A DNA stretch of 64,000 nucleotides from Symbiodinium natans (lineage: Eukaryota; Sar; Dinophyceae; Suessiales; Symbiodiniaceae). Below are positions 40,720-51,259 of the stretch, in pieces. The notes beneath the pieces were generated by a model. The model saw only the letters and a list, made by a program, of their open reading frames with translations, did no database searches and was not told the origin of the DNA. Where the stretch lies: the NCBI GenBank assembly GCA_905221605.1, contig CAJNDS010002218.1:132501-196500 (forward strand), read 5' to 3'. Each line of letters begins with the position of its first letter. Position 1 is the first letter of the stretch. A program made the position numbers and the translations under genes.

Positions 40720-41180
40720 CTTCGTTTAATTCTGGAAAGTTTTAGAAAATGTAAATCGGGCCATTGAAATCTTCAAAGTCTTAAAAGTCTGAAAGATGTG
40801 ACATGTTCAAAAGACTTGAAAGGGTTTTGTAAATTCTAGTTTATATAAAAAGCAAGTTCCAGGACTTAACTTTGTTAAGACTTTCGATTCTTTAAGATAT
40901 AAGAAAACAACAACAAAGAAGCAAGACCCCAGCGGCTTCGGGGAGGCCCCGCCGGACTTTCTTTTCGAAAGACTTTTAAAGGTTCAAAGCTTAAGAAACA
41001 AAAAGTCCTGTGCTGGTGTCTCCATCGTCAACAAAGCCCTTTCAAAGCCCAAGGCCAAATAGAGCATAAAGGTCCTCCGTCCATACATATATATATATAT
41101 ATATATGCAGATATATATATATATGGATTTAGGGTTTAGGGTTTAGGATTTAGGGTTCAGGGGGTTGAGGGTTTAGGGTG
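40720..41180. other. AT-rich spacer, no exon seen
   Basis: Contains (TA)n at 41083-41124 and a short telomeric array. Confidence 0.6.
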
Positions 41181-41211
41181 GGCTACTGTACTGTGGTCCC
41201 CAAGGAACAAC

Positions 41212-41276
41212 CGAGTCGGCAAAGCGCAAGGAGAAGTTGGTGGCACCGTTCTCGAAGGCATCCCGGACGACATCTC
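41212..41276 (-). CDS. Exon, unknown product
   Basis: Frame-filling, GCCAG|GAGATG to TCG|GTTGTT: DVVRDAFENGATNFS then LRFADS. Confidence 0.65.
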
Positions 41277-41374
41277 CTGGCACAGATTTCTTCGGGTAGT
41301 TACATGTTCCCTTTTTGTTCAGGGTTTAGGGTTTAGGGTTTAGGGCTTAGGGTTGAGGGTTTAGGGTTTAGGGT

Positions 41375-41413
<39 letters not shown>

Positions 41414-41539
41414 GGTTTAGGGTTTAGGGTTTAGGGTTTAGGGTTTAGGGTTTAGGGTGTAGTGTTTATGGTTTAGGGTTTAGGGTTTAGGGTTTAGGGT
41501 TTAGGGTTTAGGGTTTAGGGTTTAGGGTTTAGGGTTTAG

Positions 41540-41678
41540 GGTAGTTTCATGGGCCCTTAATATGGGCCCTTGGAAGGGGACCCCTTATACACCCCTTAAA
41601 TACCCTTACAAATTAGGGGCCCATACAGAACCCTTTAAGGGAGGTAAGGGACCCTTCTAAGGGCCCATGAAACTACCC
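41540..41678. mobile_element. MITE family M2, copy 1
   Basis: GTAGTTTCATGGGCCCTTA at the left is inverted at the right (TAAGGGCCCATGAAACTAC). Second copy at 63144-63277. Confidence 0.85.
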
Positions 41679-41862
41679 CCTAAGGGCCAGATTGGGGGAT
41701 TCTCAAAATTGGGGTCGCTGGTAGGGGTTACTATTCTAAGGCGGCCCCCAATGTAGGGTTTAGGGTTTGGGGTTTAGGATTAGGTACCCAAAAAGGGACC
41801 ATAATTTTTGAGAGAGGATCATGCGGGTTTAGGGCTTGGGGTTCAGGGTTAGGGTTTAGGGC

Positions 41863-41942
41863 GAAAATTGTTGCGTTCCCGTCCTCAACAGCAAGCCGAA
41901 AAGACCATAAAGCGCTGACCCGAGACCGCAACGTGCCAAACC
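41863..41942 (-). CDS. Exon with both splice sites in telomere-type sequence
   Basis: Frame-filling 80 nt, TTTTAG|GGTTTG to GC donor TTC|GCCCTAAA: SRVSALWSFRLAVED then GNATIF. Confidence 0.65.
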
Positions 41943-43390
41943 CTAAAACCCCCAAACTCCCTTGCCCTCAGCCCTAAACCCGAAACCCGACTGAAAACCC
42001 CCGAAAGGCCCTGAAGCCCTTTCCCGAACCCCAATGCCCAAAACCTATCCTAAAACCCCACAGCTGTAAATCCTAAACCCTAAACCCTAAACCCTAAACC
42101 CTGAACCCTGAACCCTAAACCCTAAACCCTAACCCCTAAGCCCTAAACCCTCGAAGCCCTGAATCTCCCCAAGCTGAAAAAAGAATGCGTCTCCTTGGGC
42201 GCAAGCCAGGGCCTGAATTACACAGCAGGGTCAAGGAGGGTTTTGGGGGAGTCTTCTTGTGTTTTTCTTTTTTTGAGGGGGGGGGGGCGATTTTGTTGCT
42301 TCTTGTTGTGATTGTTGTTGCCTTTTTGGGTTTTTTGTTGCTGTTGCTGCTGGCTGCGACTTAACGCTTTAGGGTTGAGGCTTCAGAGTTTTAGGGTTTT
42401 GGGGTATCAGGGTTTAGCGTTTGGGGTATCAGGGTTTAGGGTTTTCCGGCTTTGAGGGTTTTAGGGTTGAGGGTGTAGGATTTAGGGTTTTAGGGTTTTA
42501 GAGTATAGGGTTACGGCTCAGGATGCGACCGGATTCTAGGTCTTCAGGTTTCCAGGAACACCTCAACCCCAAACCCCATAGTCCCCTCAAGCCCCAGACA
42601 CTATAGCAAACCCCCACAACCCCTAAATCCTAAAACCCTGAACCCTAAACCTTAAACCCTTAAAACCCCAAAACCCCAAAAACCACCCAAAAACTCCCAA
42701 CATTGGCCATGGCAACTCCCGGCTTCGGGTTTTGGCCACCTGGCTGTTTTTTTTTTTTTTTGGGGGGGGGGGGGGGGGGGTTCCAGGCCAAACCCTAAAC
42801 CCGAACCCTAAACCCCAACCCCAAACCCTACAAGCCCTATAATCCCGACAACACCTATACACCCTAGAAACCTCCTAAACCCAAAATATAAACCCTATAA
42901 ACCCTATAAAGCCTATAAACCCTATAAGCCCGAAGTCAGAAAGCCCTATCAACCCACAAGCCTGTTTGCCGTCCGTCCAATTTTGGAACCTGCTGTACAA
43001 GGAAGAACATAAACCCAAAAAGCCTTCTATACCCTATATACCCTGAATCCTAACCATATAAAGCACCACACACCCCAAACCCTCTATGTAATATCCAAAT
43101 CCGGCCCTGAACCCATCCAACAAAGAAGTTTTCATTGGTGTCCGTCGCAGAGGCTGGCATACACCGCAAACCCTATAAACTATAAACCCAAGCCCAAAAT
43201 TGGCCCAAGGTCCTAAACACGGGCCCTCAACCCAATCCCCAAACCCCATCTGCCCCACAAGCCACCTAAAGCCTAAACCCAAACCCAAAACCCTTCTTCC
43301 CTACACCCCTAAACCCCAAACCCCAAACCCTGATTCCCAAACCCAAAACCCCAAGCCCTAAAAAGCTTAAACCCTAAACCTTCCGTCCCA
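41943..43390. other. Degenerate repeats, no convincing exon
   Basis: Mostly CCCTAAA/CCCTATAAA derivatives, with T12/G21 at 42747-42780. Tiny islands near 42200 and 43150 are too short to call. Confidence 0.6.
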
Positions 43391-43395
43391 GAAGC

Positions 43396-43449
43396 CGACC
43401 CGTAGAACTCGGGCTCGGCGTTGGCGGTCTTGAAGTCGGAGCGGTTGGC
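43396..43449 (-). CDS. Exon, unknown product
   Basis: 18 codons, phase 0, TAGAAG|GCC to TCG|GCTTCT: ANRSDFKTANAEPEF. Confidence 0.6.
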
Positions 43450-43611
43450 CTTCTACAGAGGGGCTCATGGTAGTTGAGGGTGGAGGGTGGAGGGTTTGGG
43501 GTTTGGGGTTTGGGGTTTGGGTTTAGGGTTTTAGGGTTTAGGGTGCAGCACGGGTCAGACAATGCCCACCCCAAGACCGCCCGAAAACAGGCGAGCCAAA
43601 ACCAGAGACGC

Positions 43612-44575
43612 GGGCTGATGCTCATGATGCTGGCTTGGCTTGGCTGGGCGGACTGCTGAAAGGGCTGCAGGCTGATGCTCATGATGCTGGCTTGGCTGGG
43701 CGGGCTGCTGAAAGGGCTGCGGGCTGATGCTCATGATGCTGGCTTGGCTTGGCCGGGCGCACTGCTGAAAGGGCTGCAGGCTGATGCTCATGATGCTGGC
43801 TTGGCTGGGCGGGCTGCTGAAAGGGCTGCGGGCTGATGCTCATGATGATGGCTTGCTGGCCGGGCGCACTGCTGAAAGGGCAGCAGGCTGATGCTCATGA
43901 TGCTGGCTTGGCTTGGCCGGGAGGCTGCTGAAAGAGCTGCGGGCTGATGCTCATGATGCTGGCTTGGCTGGGCGGGCTGCTGAAAGGGCTGCAGGCTGAT
44001 GCTCATGATGCTGGCTTGGCTTGGCCGGGCGCACTGCTGAAAGGGCTGCAGGCTGATGCTCATGATGCTGGCTTGGCTGGGCGGGCTGCTGAAAGGGCTG
44101 CGGGCTGATGCTCATGATGCTGGCTTGGCTTGGCCGGGCGCACTGCTGAAAGGGCTGCAGGCTGATGCTCATGATGCTGGCTTGGCTGGGCGGGCTGCTG
44201 AAAGGGCTGCGGGCTGATGCTCATGATGATGGCTTGCTGGCCGGGCGCACTGCTGAAAGGGCAGCAGGCTGATGCTCATGATGCTGGCTTGGCTTGGCCG
44301 GGAGGCTGCTGAAAGAGCTGCGGGCTGATGCTCATGATGCTGGCTTGGCTGGGCGGGCTGCTGAAAGGGCTGCAGGCTGATGCTCATGATGCTGGCTTGG
44401 CCGGGCGCACTGCTGAAAGGGCTGCAGGCTGATGCTCATGATGCTGGCTTGGCTGGGCGGGCTGCTGAAAGGGCCACGGGCTGATGCTCATGATGCTGGC
44501 TTGGCTTGGCCGGGCGCACTGCTGAAACGGCTGCGGGCTGATGCTCATGATGCTGGCTTGGCAGGGCGAGCTGCT
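43612..44575. repeat. Alternating 57/52-bp minisatellite with higher-order repeat
   Basis: Units built on CTGATGCTCATGATGCTGGC alternate between about 57 and 52 bp. A rarer pair of variants (GATGATGGCTTGCTGG and GGGAGGCTGCTGAAAGAG) recurs about 385 bp apart (43841 and 44226), showing a higher-order period. Confidence 0.9.
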
Positions 44576-44713
44576 GGTGCTTTACAGGGAACTGTACTAT
44601 CTGGTCATCACCTGGGGCTACTAGTTTAAGCCTACTTATCGGTTTTTATGAACCTGCACGTAGCCCTAAAACCTTAACCCTCAACCCTAAACCCTAAACC
44701 CAACCCACAGCAC

Positions 44714-44844
44714 CCATGAACTGTCGAGCTCACAGGTCCAAGTGGCATGAAGAAGGGCCCAGGACGCCCCATCGCAGAAGGGGGGCAGCTGCGAGTGCAC
44801 CTCTGCGCCAGGTGCGAAGATCAGCTGGCGCTGTGCAGTGAGCC
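44714..44844 (-). CDS. Exon of Cys-containing protein
   Basis: Frame-filling 131 nt, GTTCAG|GGCTCA to TGG|GTGCTG: RQLIFAPGAEVHSQL, PPFCDGASWALLHAT, then WTCELDSSW. Confidence 0.75.
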
Positions 44845-45058
44845 CTGAACGGGAATATGAGGTCCTCGGGTCAGATATTTCTGAAAGAAGGGTAGGGTTT
44901 AGGGTTTAGAGTTTAGGGTTTAGGGTGTAGGGCTTAGGGTTTAGGATTTAGGGGGTTAGGAGGGTGTAGGGTTTTGGGGTTCATGATAGAACCCTAAACC
45001 CGAAACCCTCTGCCCTAAACACGAAACCCTAAACCCACCAGAAGCCCCGAAATTACAC

Positions 45059-45148
45059 AAAGCACGCTGATGAACAGCGCCCCAGGGTCAGGTTGCGATA
45101 GCCGCCGTTGGGGGCGTAGCTGCCAGCCACCATGAGTGCTCCAGGTAC
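45059..45148 (-). CDS. Exon, third of a three-exon chain
   Basis: 30 codons, phase 0, TTGAG|GTACCT to TTT|GTGTAA: VPGALMVAGSYAPNG then YRNLTLGRCSSACF. Confidence 0.75.
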
Positions 45149-45405
45149 CTCAAATCTAATCTCGTTCTTCTCCCTGAGCCCTAAACCATGAATCAAAGAA
45201 ATCTCCAACATCCAGTAGGCTCTATAGAATATGCTCAGAGAAACTAGGATACCCCCGAAACCCTAAACCCTAAACCCTAAACCCTAAACCCTAAACCCTA
45301 AACCCTAAACCCTAAACTGTAAACCCTAAACCCTAAACCCTAAACCCTAAACCCTAAACCCTAAACCCTAAACCCTAAACCCTAAACCCTGAATGAGCCA
45401 GGCAC
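45149..45405 (-). other. 257-nt intron with telomeric array, GT-AG, 19-bp duplication
   Basis: 45133-45151 and 45390-45408 match at 15 of 19 positions. CTGGAG|GTGCCT to TTTGAG|GTACCT keeps phase 0. The interior also has about 100 bp of unique sequence. Confidence 0.65.
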
Positions 45406-45494
45406 CTCCAGCTGCAGCTCCGCCGAAGTCTCCGTGCAGTCGTTGACACGCAGCAACACGGTACCGGGCAGCTGCTCAAGAACAGGGCCGTCAC
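45406..45494 (-). CDS. Exon, second of the chain
   Basis: Frame-filling 89 nt: GPVLEQLPGTVLLRV then DCTETSAELQLE. Confidence 0.75.
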
Positions 45495-45747
45495 CTTGGG
45501 ATTTAGGGTTTAGGTTTAGGGTTAAGGGTTTAGGGTTGCAGGGTTTAGGGTTTAGGGTTTAGGGTTTAGGGTTTAGGGTTTAGGGTTTAGGGTTTAGGGT
45601 TTAGGGTTTAGGGTTTAGGGTTTAGGGTTTAGGGTTTAGGGTTTATGGGTTTAGGGTTTAGGGTTTAGGGTTTAGGGTTTAGGGTTTAGGGTTTAGGGTT
45701 TAGGGTTTAAGGTTTAGGGGTCAGCTGCTCAAGAACGGGGCCGTCAC
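45495..45747 (-). other. 253-nt telomere-repeat intron, GT-AG, 30-bp duplication
   Basis: 45469-45498 and 45722-45751 differ at one base. GCAAG|GTGACG to CCAAG|GTGACG. The join reads FPAEQQQ then GDGPVLE. Confidence 0.8.
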
Positions 45748-45795
45748 CTTGCTGTTGCTCGGCCGGGAACAAACGAGATTGCCGTGACGATTTGC
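45748..45795 (-). CDS. Exon, first of the chain
   Basis: Frame-filling 48 nt from AAAG|GCAAAT: SSRQSRLFPAEQQ. Confidence 0.65.
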
Positions 45796-45893
45796 CTTTC
45801 TATTGCTTTGAGTACTATTCCGGCCCAAAGCCCTACAAGGCCCTAAGCCAAGCCAGCAAGCCCAAACCTCAAACCTAAAATAAACCAAAACAC

Positions 45894-46000
45894 CGAGTCA
45901 CTTGATTGCATCCAGCAGAGATCATCCGCGTGGTAGGCTGCTCCGCAGCTTTTCTCGCGGCGGCACTTCAGCAGGCACGTCGCCTGGCCGAAAGAGACCG
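45894..46000 (-). CDS. Exon with PAN/apple-like domain
   Basis: Frame-filling, GTTTAG|CGGTCT to TCG|GTGTTT: GQATCLLKCRREKSC, GAAYHADDLCWMQSS. Cys spacing C-x3-C-x6-C-x9-C as in PAN modules. The acceptor AG is in a telomere unit. Confidence 0.75.
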
Positions 46001-46272
46001 CTAAACCCTAAACCCTATAAGCCCAGATCCGAAGCCCTATAACCCGTAGATCCTAAACCCTTCTCAAACCTAAGCTCTACACCCTAAGAGCGGCAGCCTA
46101 AACCAAAACCCTCCACTCAAAAAACTGACGGGGCTAATGTTCAGTGACCCTGAAGCAAGCACTGCACCTTCAGGGTTTACGGTTTAGGGTTTGGGGGCCC
46201 TCAACCCTCAACCCTAAACCCTAAACCCTGAACCCTGAACCCGAAACCCTGAACCCTCAATCGCAACCTCGC

Positions 46273-46361
46273 CTCGCATCCGCTGACGTCCGTAGACCCC
46301 AGGGACAGGCAGGTCGTCTTCCGCCATCTCAGCGGCTTGGGCAGCTGCGCGGGCACCCAAC
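46273..46361 (-). CDS. Exon of Cys-containing protein
   Basis: Frame-filling, TCCAG|GTTGGG to GAG|GCGAGG: WVPAQLPKPLRWRKT then TCLSLGSTDVSGCE. Confidence 0.7.
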
Positions 46362-46516
46362 CTGGATCAGCAGGAGGTTGAGGGTTTTGGGGCCATTAGG
46401 GTTTAGGGTTTAGAGTTTAGGGTTTAGGGTTTAGGGTTTAGGGTTTAGGGTTTAGGGTTTAGGGTTTAGGGTTTAGGGTTTAGGGTTTAGGGTTTAGGGC
46501 TTGGGGTTTAGGAGGC

Positions 46517-46617
46517 TTTTGAGGGGTTCCAAGAAGTGTAGAAGACGTTGGGGCCGATGAGCTTTGGGAAGGGAGGAGGGTGTTTGAGGCTTCGTGTCTT
46601 TCTACATGAGGTCTTGT
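46517..46617 (-). CDS. Exon, unknown product
   Basis: Frame-filling, TTGCAG|ACAAGA to AAA|GCCTCC: KTSCRKTRSLKHPPP then KLIGPNVFYTSWNP. Confidence 0.65.
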
Positions 46618-46629
46618 CTGCAAGGCCCA

Positions 46630-46835
46630 CTTGGAGGTTCATGAGGTTCCTGGTACTTATGAACCAATTATGGCTGTACATATAACCCACTTATAAGCCC
46701 CTTAAGTGCCCCAATATAGCTACAAGTACAGTTGTAAGTACAGTATCCTAAACCCTAAACCCTAAACCCTAAACCCTAAACCCTAAACCCTAAACCCCTA
46801 GTATAATTGGCTAAAAAGTACCATGAACCTCCAAG
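46630..46835. mobile_element. MITE family M5 with internal telomeric array
   Basis: CTTGGAGGTTCATG at the left and AAGTACCATGAACCTCCAAG at the right are inverted. Seven CCCTAAA units sit at 46747-46798. The core AACCCACTTATAAG ... CTTAAGTGCCC matches the intron at 24432-24599. Lies between the exons at 46517-46617 and 46829-46912. Confidence 0.75.
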
Positions 46836-46912
46836 TCGGGTCTGGGCTTCGCGGGATGCCCCGAAAGCGCTTGAGAAGTGGCTCCGCTTCCCAGTTCACC
46901 CATTTTGCGGGA
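46829..46912 (-). CDS. Exon upstream of the M5 element
   Basis: KWVNWEAEPLLKRFR then GIPRSPDPTW. 5' end uncertain; no clear AG. Confidence 0.6.
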
Positions 46913-47133
46913 AAAACAAAAAAGGTTTAGGGTTCAGGGTTTAGGGTTTAGGGTTCAGGGTTTAGGGTTTAGGGTTTTGGGGTTTATAGGGTTTAGTGTT
47001 TAGTGTTTAGTGTTTAGTGTTTAGGGTTTAGGGTTTAGGGTGTAGGGCTTAGGATTTAGGGTTTAGTGTTTAGGGTTTAGGGTTCAGGGTTCAGGGTTTA
47101 GGGTTTAGTCATTCATGGTTTAGGCTTGGTACT

Positions 47134-47239
47134 GCCGCACAGGAGCCTTTTCAACTAGCACGGGTATTCTGGGTAGTTCATGTTACAAACATGAAGGATG
47201 AGGGGATGACGGTGGTGGTTATGTAGGCTCCTGTGTTGC
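47134..47239. mobile_element. Small inverted-repeat element
   Basis: GCCGCACAGGAGCCT and GCAACACAGGAGCCT (inverted, 2 mismatches) bound about 105 bp with no coding content. Confidence 0.55.
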
Positions 47240-47260
47240 CCCCCAAAAAAAGCACACCAC

Positions 47261-47401
47261 AGTCCGGGAAAGCGCTGAGCATGCTGTCAGGTGACAGGTG
47301 TCGTCCACCATCTGGATGGACACGTTGGCCACGGGAAGGACTTTGTCATAGAGGCTGCCTAACACGACATCTCCCAAACATTCGCCCGAAGCCCCCAGAC
47401 C
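47261..47401 (-). CDS. Exon of Cys-containing protein
   Basis: Exactly 47 codons, phase 0: GECLGDVVLGSLYDK, then VLPVANVSIQMVDDT and CHLTACSALSR. Confidence 0.75.
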
Positions 47402-47422
47402 CTGAACCCTAAAGCCGAAACC

Positions 47423-47525
47423 TGGGATGTTCCCCCCTAGACTAACAGTCCTCAATAGGGATTATAATGAAGGGGGGTACGATAATCCCTACTAAGGACT
47501 GTTAGTATAAGGGGGAACAGCCCAA
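47423..47525. mobile_element. MITE family M3, copy 1
   Basis: CTAGACTAACAGTCCTCAAT at the left and TATACTAACAGTCCTTAGTA (inverted) at the right; ends GGGATGTTCCCCCC and GGGCTGTTCCCCCT. Second copy at 61415-61517. Confidence 0.85.
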
Positions 47526-47648
47526 GCCTAAACCCTAAATCCGGACTTGAACACTTGTACTTAGGCCCTAAACCCACAGCCCTCAGTCCAAGAGCAACCT
47601 GGGAATTCAACAATATGGGTTTTTTGTGCATTCAAGGGTCAATGAGGC

Positions 47649-47820
<172 letters not shown>

Positions 47821-47894
47821 GAAAGACTTTACAAACACTCTCACTGAGCCGGGGAAGCCCCTGACTTCCTTTCAGGCACATCGAGCCTGCATCT

Positions 47895-48420
47895 TCGTTA
47901 CGGCTTAGGCTTAGGGCTTAGGGTTTAGGGTTGAGGGTTGAATATTTAGAGTTTAGGGGGGTCAAAGCCCTGAACCCTACAACCCCAACATAAAGCCCCA
48001 GACAGCCCTTGGACCTCAAACCCTAAACCCTAAGCCCTAAGCCCTAAACCCTAAACCCTAAACCCTAAACCCTAAACCCTAAACCCTAAACCCTAAACCC
48101 TCTAAGCCCTCTCTAGCCTAAGCCCGCAAACCTCCGCGCCGTGAGAGAGTTCAGGGCAAGCCCTCTAAACCCTTAACATAAGTTATGAACCCTGATCAGC
48201 CCTTAAAAACACTTAGAACACTTGAAATCCTTCAATACCAACTTAAACTAAAACCCTTAAAAACCCTAAAACCCTAAAACAAAACCTCAAAAACTCTGAA
48301 AAACCCCTAACGCCCTATTAAAACCCTGAACAACCCGTAAAACCCTTAAAACCCCTTAAACGCCCTTAAAAGCCCTTAAAAGCCCTCGAAGCCCTCAAAG
48401 CCCTCTCCAAGCCTCCCAGT
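47895..48420. repeat. CCCTAAA array and degenerate CCCTTAAAA repeats
   Basis: No exon seen. Confidence 0.8.
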
Positions 48421-48425
48421 GCGAC

Positions 48426-48461
48426 CATGCATGTCACATTGAGGCTGGCGCGGCCAGCAGC
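48426..48461 (-). CDS. Exon, end of a He_PIG-like motif
   Basis: 12 codons, phase 0: AAGRASLNVTCM. Completes the motif begun at 48861-48926. Confidence 0.65.
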
Positions 48462-48860
48462 CTCAAGAGGGTTTAGGGTTTGGTGGTTTAGGTTTAGGGT
48501 TGATAGCGTTTGTCGGGTTTCTGGGGTTCCTGGGCTTCATTCGGGTTTAGAGGGTTCATAGCGTTCAGGGTTTTAGCCTAGTTGTGCAGAAAGAAGCAAC
48601 GAAGGACAGATTGAAAGAGACAGAAAGGAGCTTGGCCTGGAGCTTCATAAGATCGGGGTTTGGTGGTACTAATGAGTGAAGTTGCTTAAGGTTGGCTGCC
48701 CGAGGTTTGGGGCCCTAAGCCCCAAACACTAAACTCCAAACGACCCTAACCCCTAAACCCTAAACCCCAAACACTAAACCCTAAACCCTAAACCCTAAAC
48801 CCTAAACCCTAAAACCCTAAAACCCTAAACCTAAGCTCCAAACAGAATCCCTCGCCCGGC

Positions 48861-48926
48861 CTGCGGGAGGTCCACGTTGGGGGTCCCGGAGACCGTACCG
48901 CTCTGCGGGTCCACGCTGAAGGCGAC
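48861..48926 (-). CDS. Exon with He_PIG-like (putative Ig) motif
   Basis: 22 codons, phase 0, AAGAG|GTCGCC to CAG|GCCGGG: VAFSVDPQSGTVSGT then PNVDLPQ. F-x-hD-x2-tG-x-hsGtP is the hallmark of the putative Ig/cadherin-like family. Joining to 48426-48461 gives the expected a-x-L-x-V tail. Confidence 0.7.
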
Positions 48927-49089
48927 CTCTTCAAGGACAGCAGTTTAGGGTTTTAGGGTTTTTGGGTTTTAGGGTTTTTGGGTTTTGGGGTTTTAGGATT
49001 TTTGAGTTTTTGGGTTTATGGTTTTTCCGGTTTTAGGGTTTAGGGTTTTGGGTTCAGGGTTTGGGGTTCCCTTTCACTCCTTTCTAAGG

Positions 49090-49215
49090 GGGGCTAGGGA
49101 TTTCGGGGTTCAGGATTTAGCTGCTGGCTTCTTTGGTAACAGATGGCCTAAGGTTGAAGGCCTGGGAGTCAGCGAAAGCCCACTGGAAGCAGCAGGTGAC
49201 AATACTGGCTCATGG
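49090..49215 (-). CDS. Possible exon
   Basis: TCCFQWAFADSQAFN, ending at an in-frame TAA. Borders not defined. Confidence 0.3.
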
Positions 49216-49269
49216 GCTAGCCTGCCGAAACCCCGAACCCTAAACCTTGAACCCTAAACTCTGAACCCC

Positions 49270-49560
49270 AAGCAGAATATCTAAAGGGATACTTGGGGTA
49301 AGCAGCAGCTTCCTTGGCGCTGACTTCGGAGTTTGCATGCAGGGAGGATTGCTGTCTTGGTTTAGGCTCTCTCGTGGTCTCCCTTGCTTGAGACACCGTT
49401 GGAACACGGGAGGATTCTACCCCCCAAAGCGCTAGGAACATCTCAAGCGCTGCTAATAACCAGCACTTTGGCAGGTGAAGGACATGTGGTCTCAACACAT
49501 GAAATCTGTCTGCAACAATGCCCAACTTGAGGTCCATGCCATTTATACAGGCCCCGCGCC
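49270..49560 (-). CDS. Possible 3' exon of the membrane-protein gene
   Basis: Open minus frame LKLGIVADRFHVLRP, then KCWLLAALEMFLALW. May continue the duplicated-exon gene. Confidence 0.4.
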
Positions 49561-49630
49561 CCACCAAGCTCTCATGAGGTCAGAAACGAGGGCAGAGTCG
49601 TCTGCAAAGATTACGACATCCAGGGTTGAC

Positions 49631-49795
49631 GAACGCCTCGAACTCCCTGATGTCATGCTCATGGTATGTTAAGCCCAGCATGTCCAAGTAGGCCACTTCT
49701 GCAGTTTGTGAAACTCCCAAGCCGCTGCTCTTTCTGGCGGCGGCTCTGGCGTCATCGTTGCGAAGCTGGTCCCACTTCATCTTGCCCTTTCCAAC
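49631..49795 (-). CDS. Duplicated exon triplet, copy B, exon 3
   Basis: 55 codons, phase 0, AAG|GTTGGA to TTC|GTCAAC: KMKWDQLRNDDARAA, SSGLGVSQTAEVAYL, then LGLTYHEHDIREFEA. Homologue of 50886-51161 but shorter; the A copy continues 37 codons further. Confidence 0.7.
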
Positions 49796-49994
49796 CTTAT
49801 CTGTGCAAATGACTGCGTGTTTCTCGGCGTGCTTTCCTGAGTGCTTGAGTGTTCCAATGCTCTGCAACTACTTTACGAGTTGGTGCAATCCGATGGTCGA
49901 TAGCTAGACATGCTGCATAAAGAGCATATCATAGTGTAGCTCACGCTTCACAACTGGGCGGACCAAACCAAACCAATGCAAGACATGAGCAAAC

Positions 49995-50214
49995 TCAAGA
50001 AAGCAACCATGTCCTCGAAGAAGAACACATGCAGAGTTTGATTTTGCTTCGCGGCATTCTGAACGTTCCTCCTCCAGTCTTCGAACCACTGGCAGCCCCA
50101 GGGAGCGCGTCCTGAATTTTGTTTGCAGCACTCGTGCGCCTCCAGCAAAGCCTGCTGGTGCTCCAGCTGCCATACACTTTCCTCGGGTTCAATCTCAAGC
50201 GCACCGTTCAAACC
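49995..50214 (-). CDS. Duplicated exon triplet, copy B, exon 2
   Basis: Acceptor TTTTAG|GGTTTG lies in telomere-like sequence; donor TTGA|GTTTGC. Reads ALEIEPEESVWQLEH, NSGRAPWGCQWFEDW, QTLHVFFFEDMVAF. Homologue of 51260-51525; GRAPWGC-x-WFE-x-WRRN is conserved. Confidence 0.7.
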
Positions 50215-50453
50215 CTAAAACCTAAACCTCAACAAAACAACACCTGCCAGGATGCTCGTTGATCTCGTCTGATTAGCAGCTGCTGGCCTCTGTGACATGT
50301 ATATCGCGTTTAGGGTTTAAAGCGTTTAGGGAGAACCTTATTAATTACTGGTTGGGTCATATCAGCCCGACCGTTTGAACCAGGGGAAGATGGGACTGGG
50401 AAACTATTCAGAACCAAGCATATTCAATGCTTCACATCATTCAGGAACACAAC

Positions 50454-50706
50454 CGAGTGGCCCATTGCTTCGGCATCCTCCGACTTGAATGCCAGTTCCT
50501 CGTCCGACAACTGACGGGTGGTGTTGTCAACGACATTCAGATAAGTGTCCGCGGGCAAGTGGCCATAGAGCATGTGACACCAACACTGATTTGGCGCATC
50601 AGGATTTGTGAAGGCATGCTTCCCAAGCCCGGAAGCCTTGTCAGTCAAAAACACACATGCCAATGAGCAGACACGATCGGTGGCGACGGAGACTGCGCGG
50701 TCCCAC
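50454..50706 (-). CDS. Duplicated exon triplet, copy B, exon 1
   Basis: CCGAG|GTGGGA to TCG|GTTGTG: ACVFLTDKASGLGKH, QCWCHMLYGHLPADT, AFKSEDAEAMGHS. Homologue of 51672-51913; CWCH-x-LYGH is conserved. Confidence 0.7.
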
Positions 50707-50885
50707 CTCGGCTAGATATGGGCCACTCTTTGAAGCAAACAACAACTTTCGAGGACCCAGACTGATAGCTTTGCAATGTGCCGTTCCTGCTGCTTTGCAA
50801 CCTAAGCCAAGATTTCAACGGATGAAAAGCTGACATGCATAGTTACACAAAGCCTCTACAATGCGACAAACCCCCAAAAGCTGAC

Positions 50886-51161
50886 AAGCCACTCCTGGGC
50901 ATATTTCCCGGGGAAGGACACAATGCAACTCGATGCGCTCATATTAATTTTCCCTGGGAAGGCTATGCGCTTTGACGTTAGCCCGAAGCCAGTCACGAAA
51001 GCCTCGAAATCCTTGATGTCATGCTCGCAGTACTTCAAGCCAAGCTTGTCCAAGTAGGCAACTTCAGCAGTCTGCGAGGCCCCAAGACCACTCATTCGTC
51101 GTGCCTGAGACCTCGCATTATCGCTACAAAGCTGATCCCAGAGCACCTTGCCTTGCCCAAC
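50886..51161 (-). CDS. Duplicated exon triplet, copy A, exon 3 (joins A to B)
   Basis: 92 codons, phase 0, GAG|GTTGGG to GGCTT|GTCAGC: GKVLWDQLCSDNARS, SGLGASQTAEVAYLD, KYCEHDIKDFEAFVT, then SASSCIVSFPGKYAQ. Its tail matches the tail of 52113-53129, so the chain repeats. Function unknown. Confidence 0.7.
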
Positions 51162-51259
51162 CTCAGCAGATCAAAGAGCTGCGTTGCTTTAGGGGAATCT
51201 TCGTCCTGTGCACCGGCAGATGTGTGACAGGATTCACGGAAAGCATGCGCAAAGCAAAC

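Noticed and set aside
42194-42212. 19-nt micro-exon (ALACAQ)
   Set aside because: Too short to separate from chance despite an AG and a GA site.
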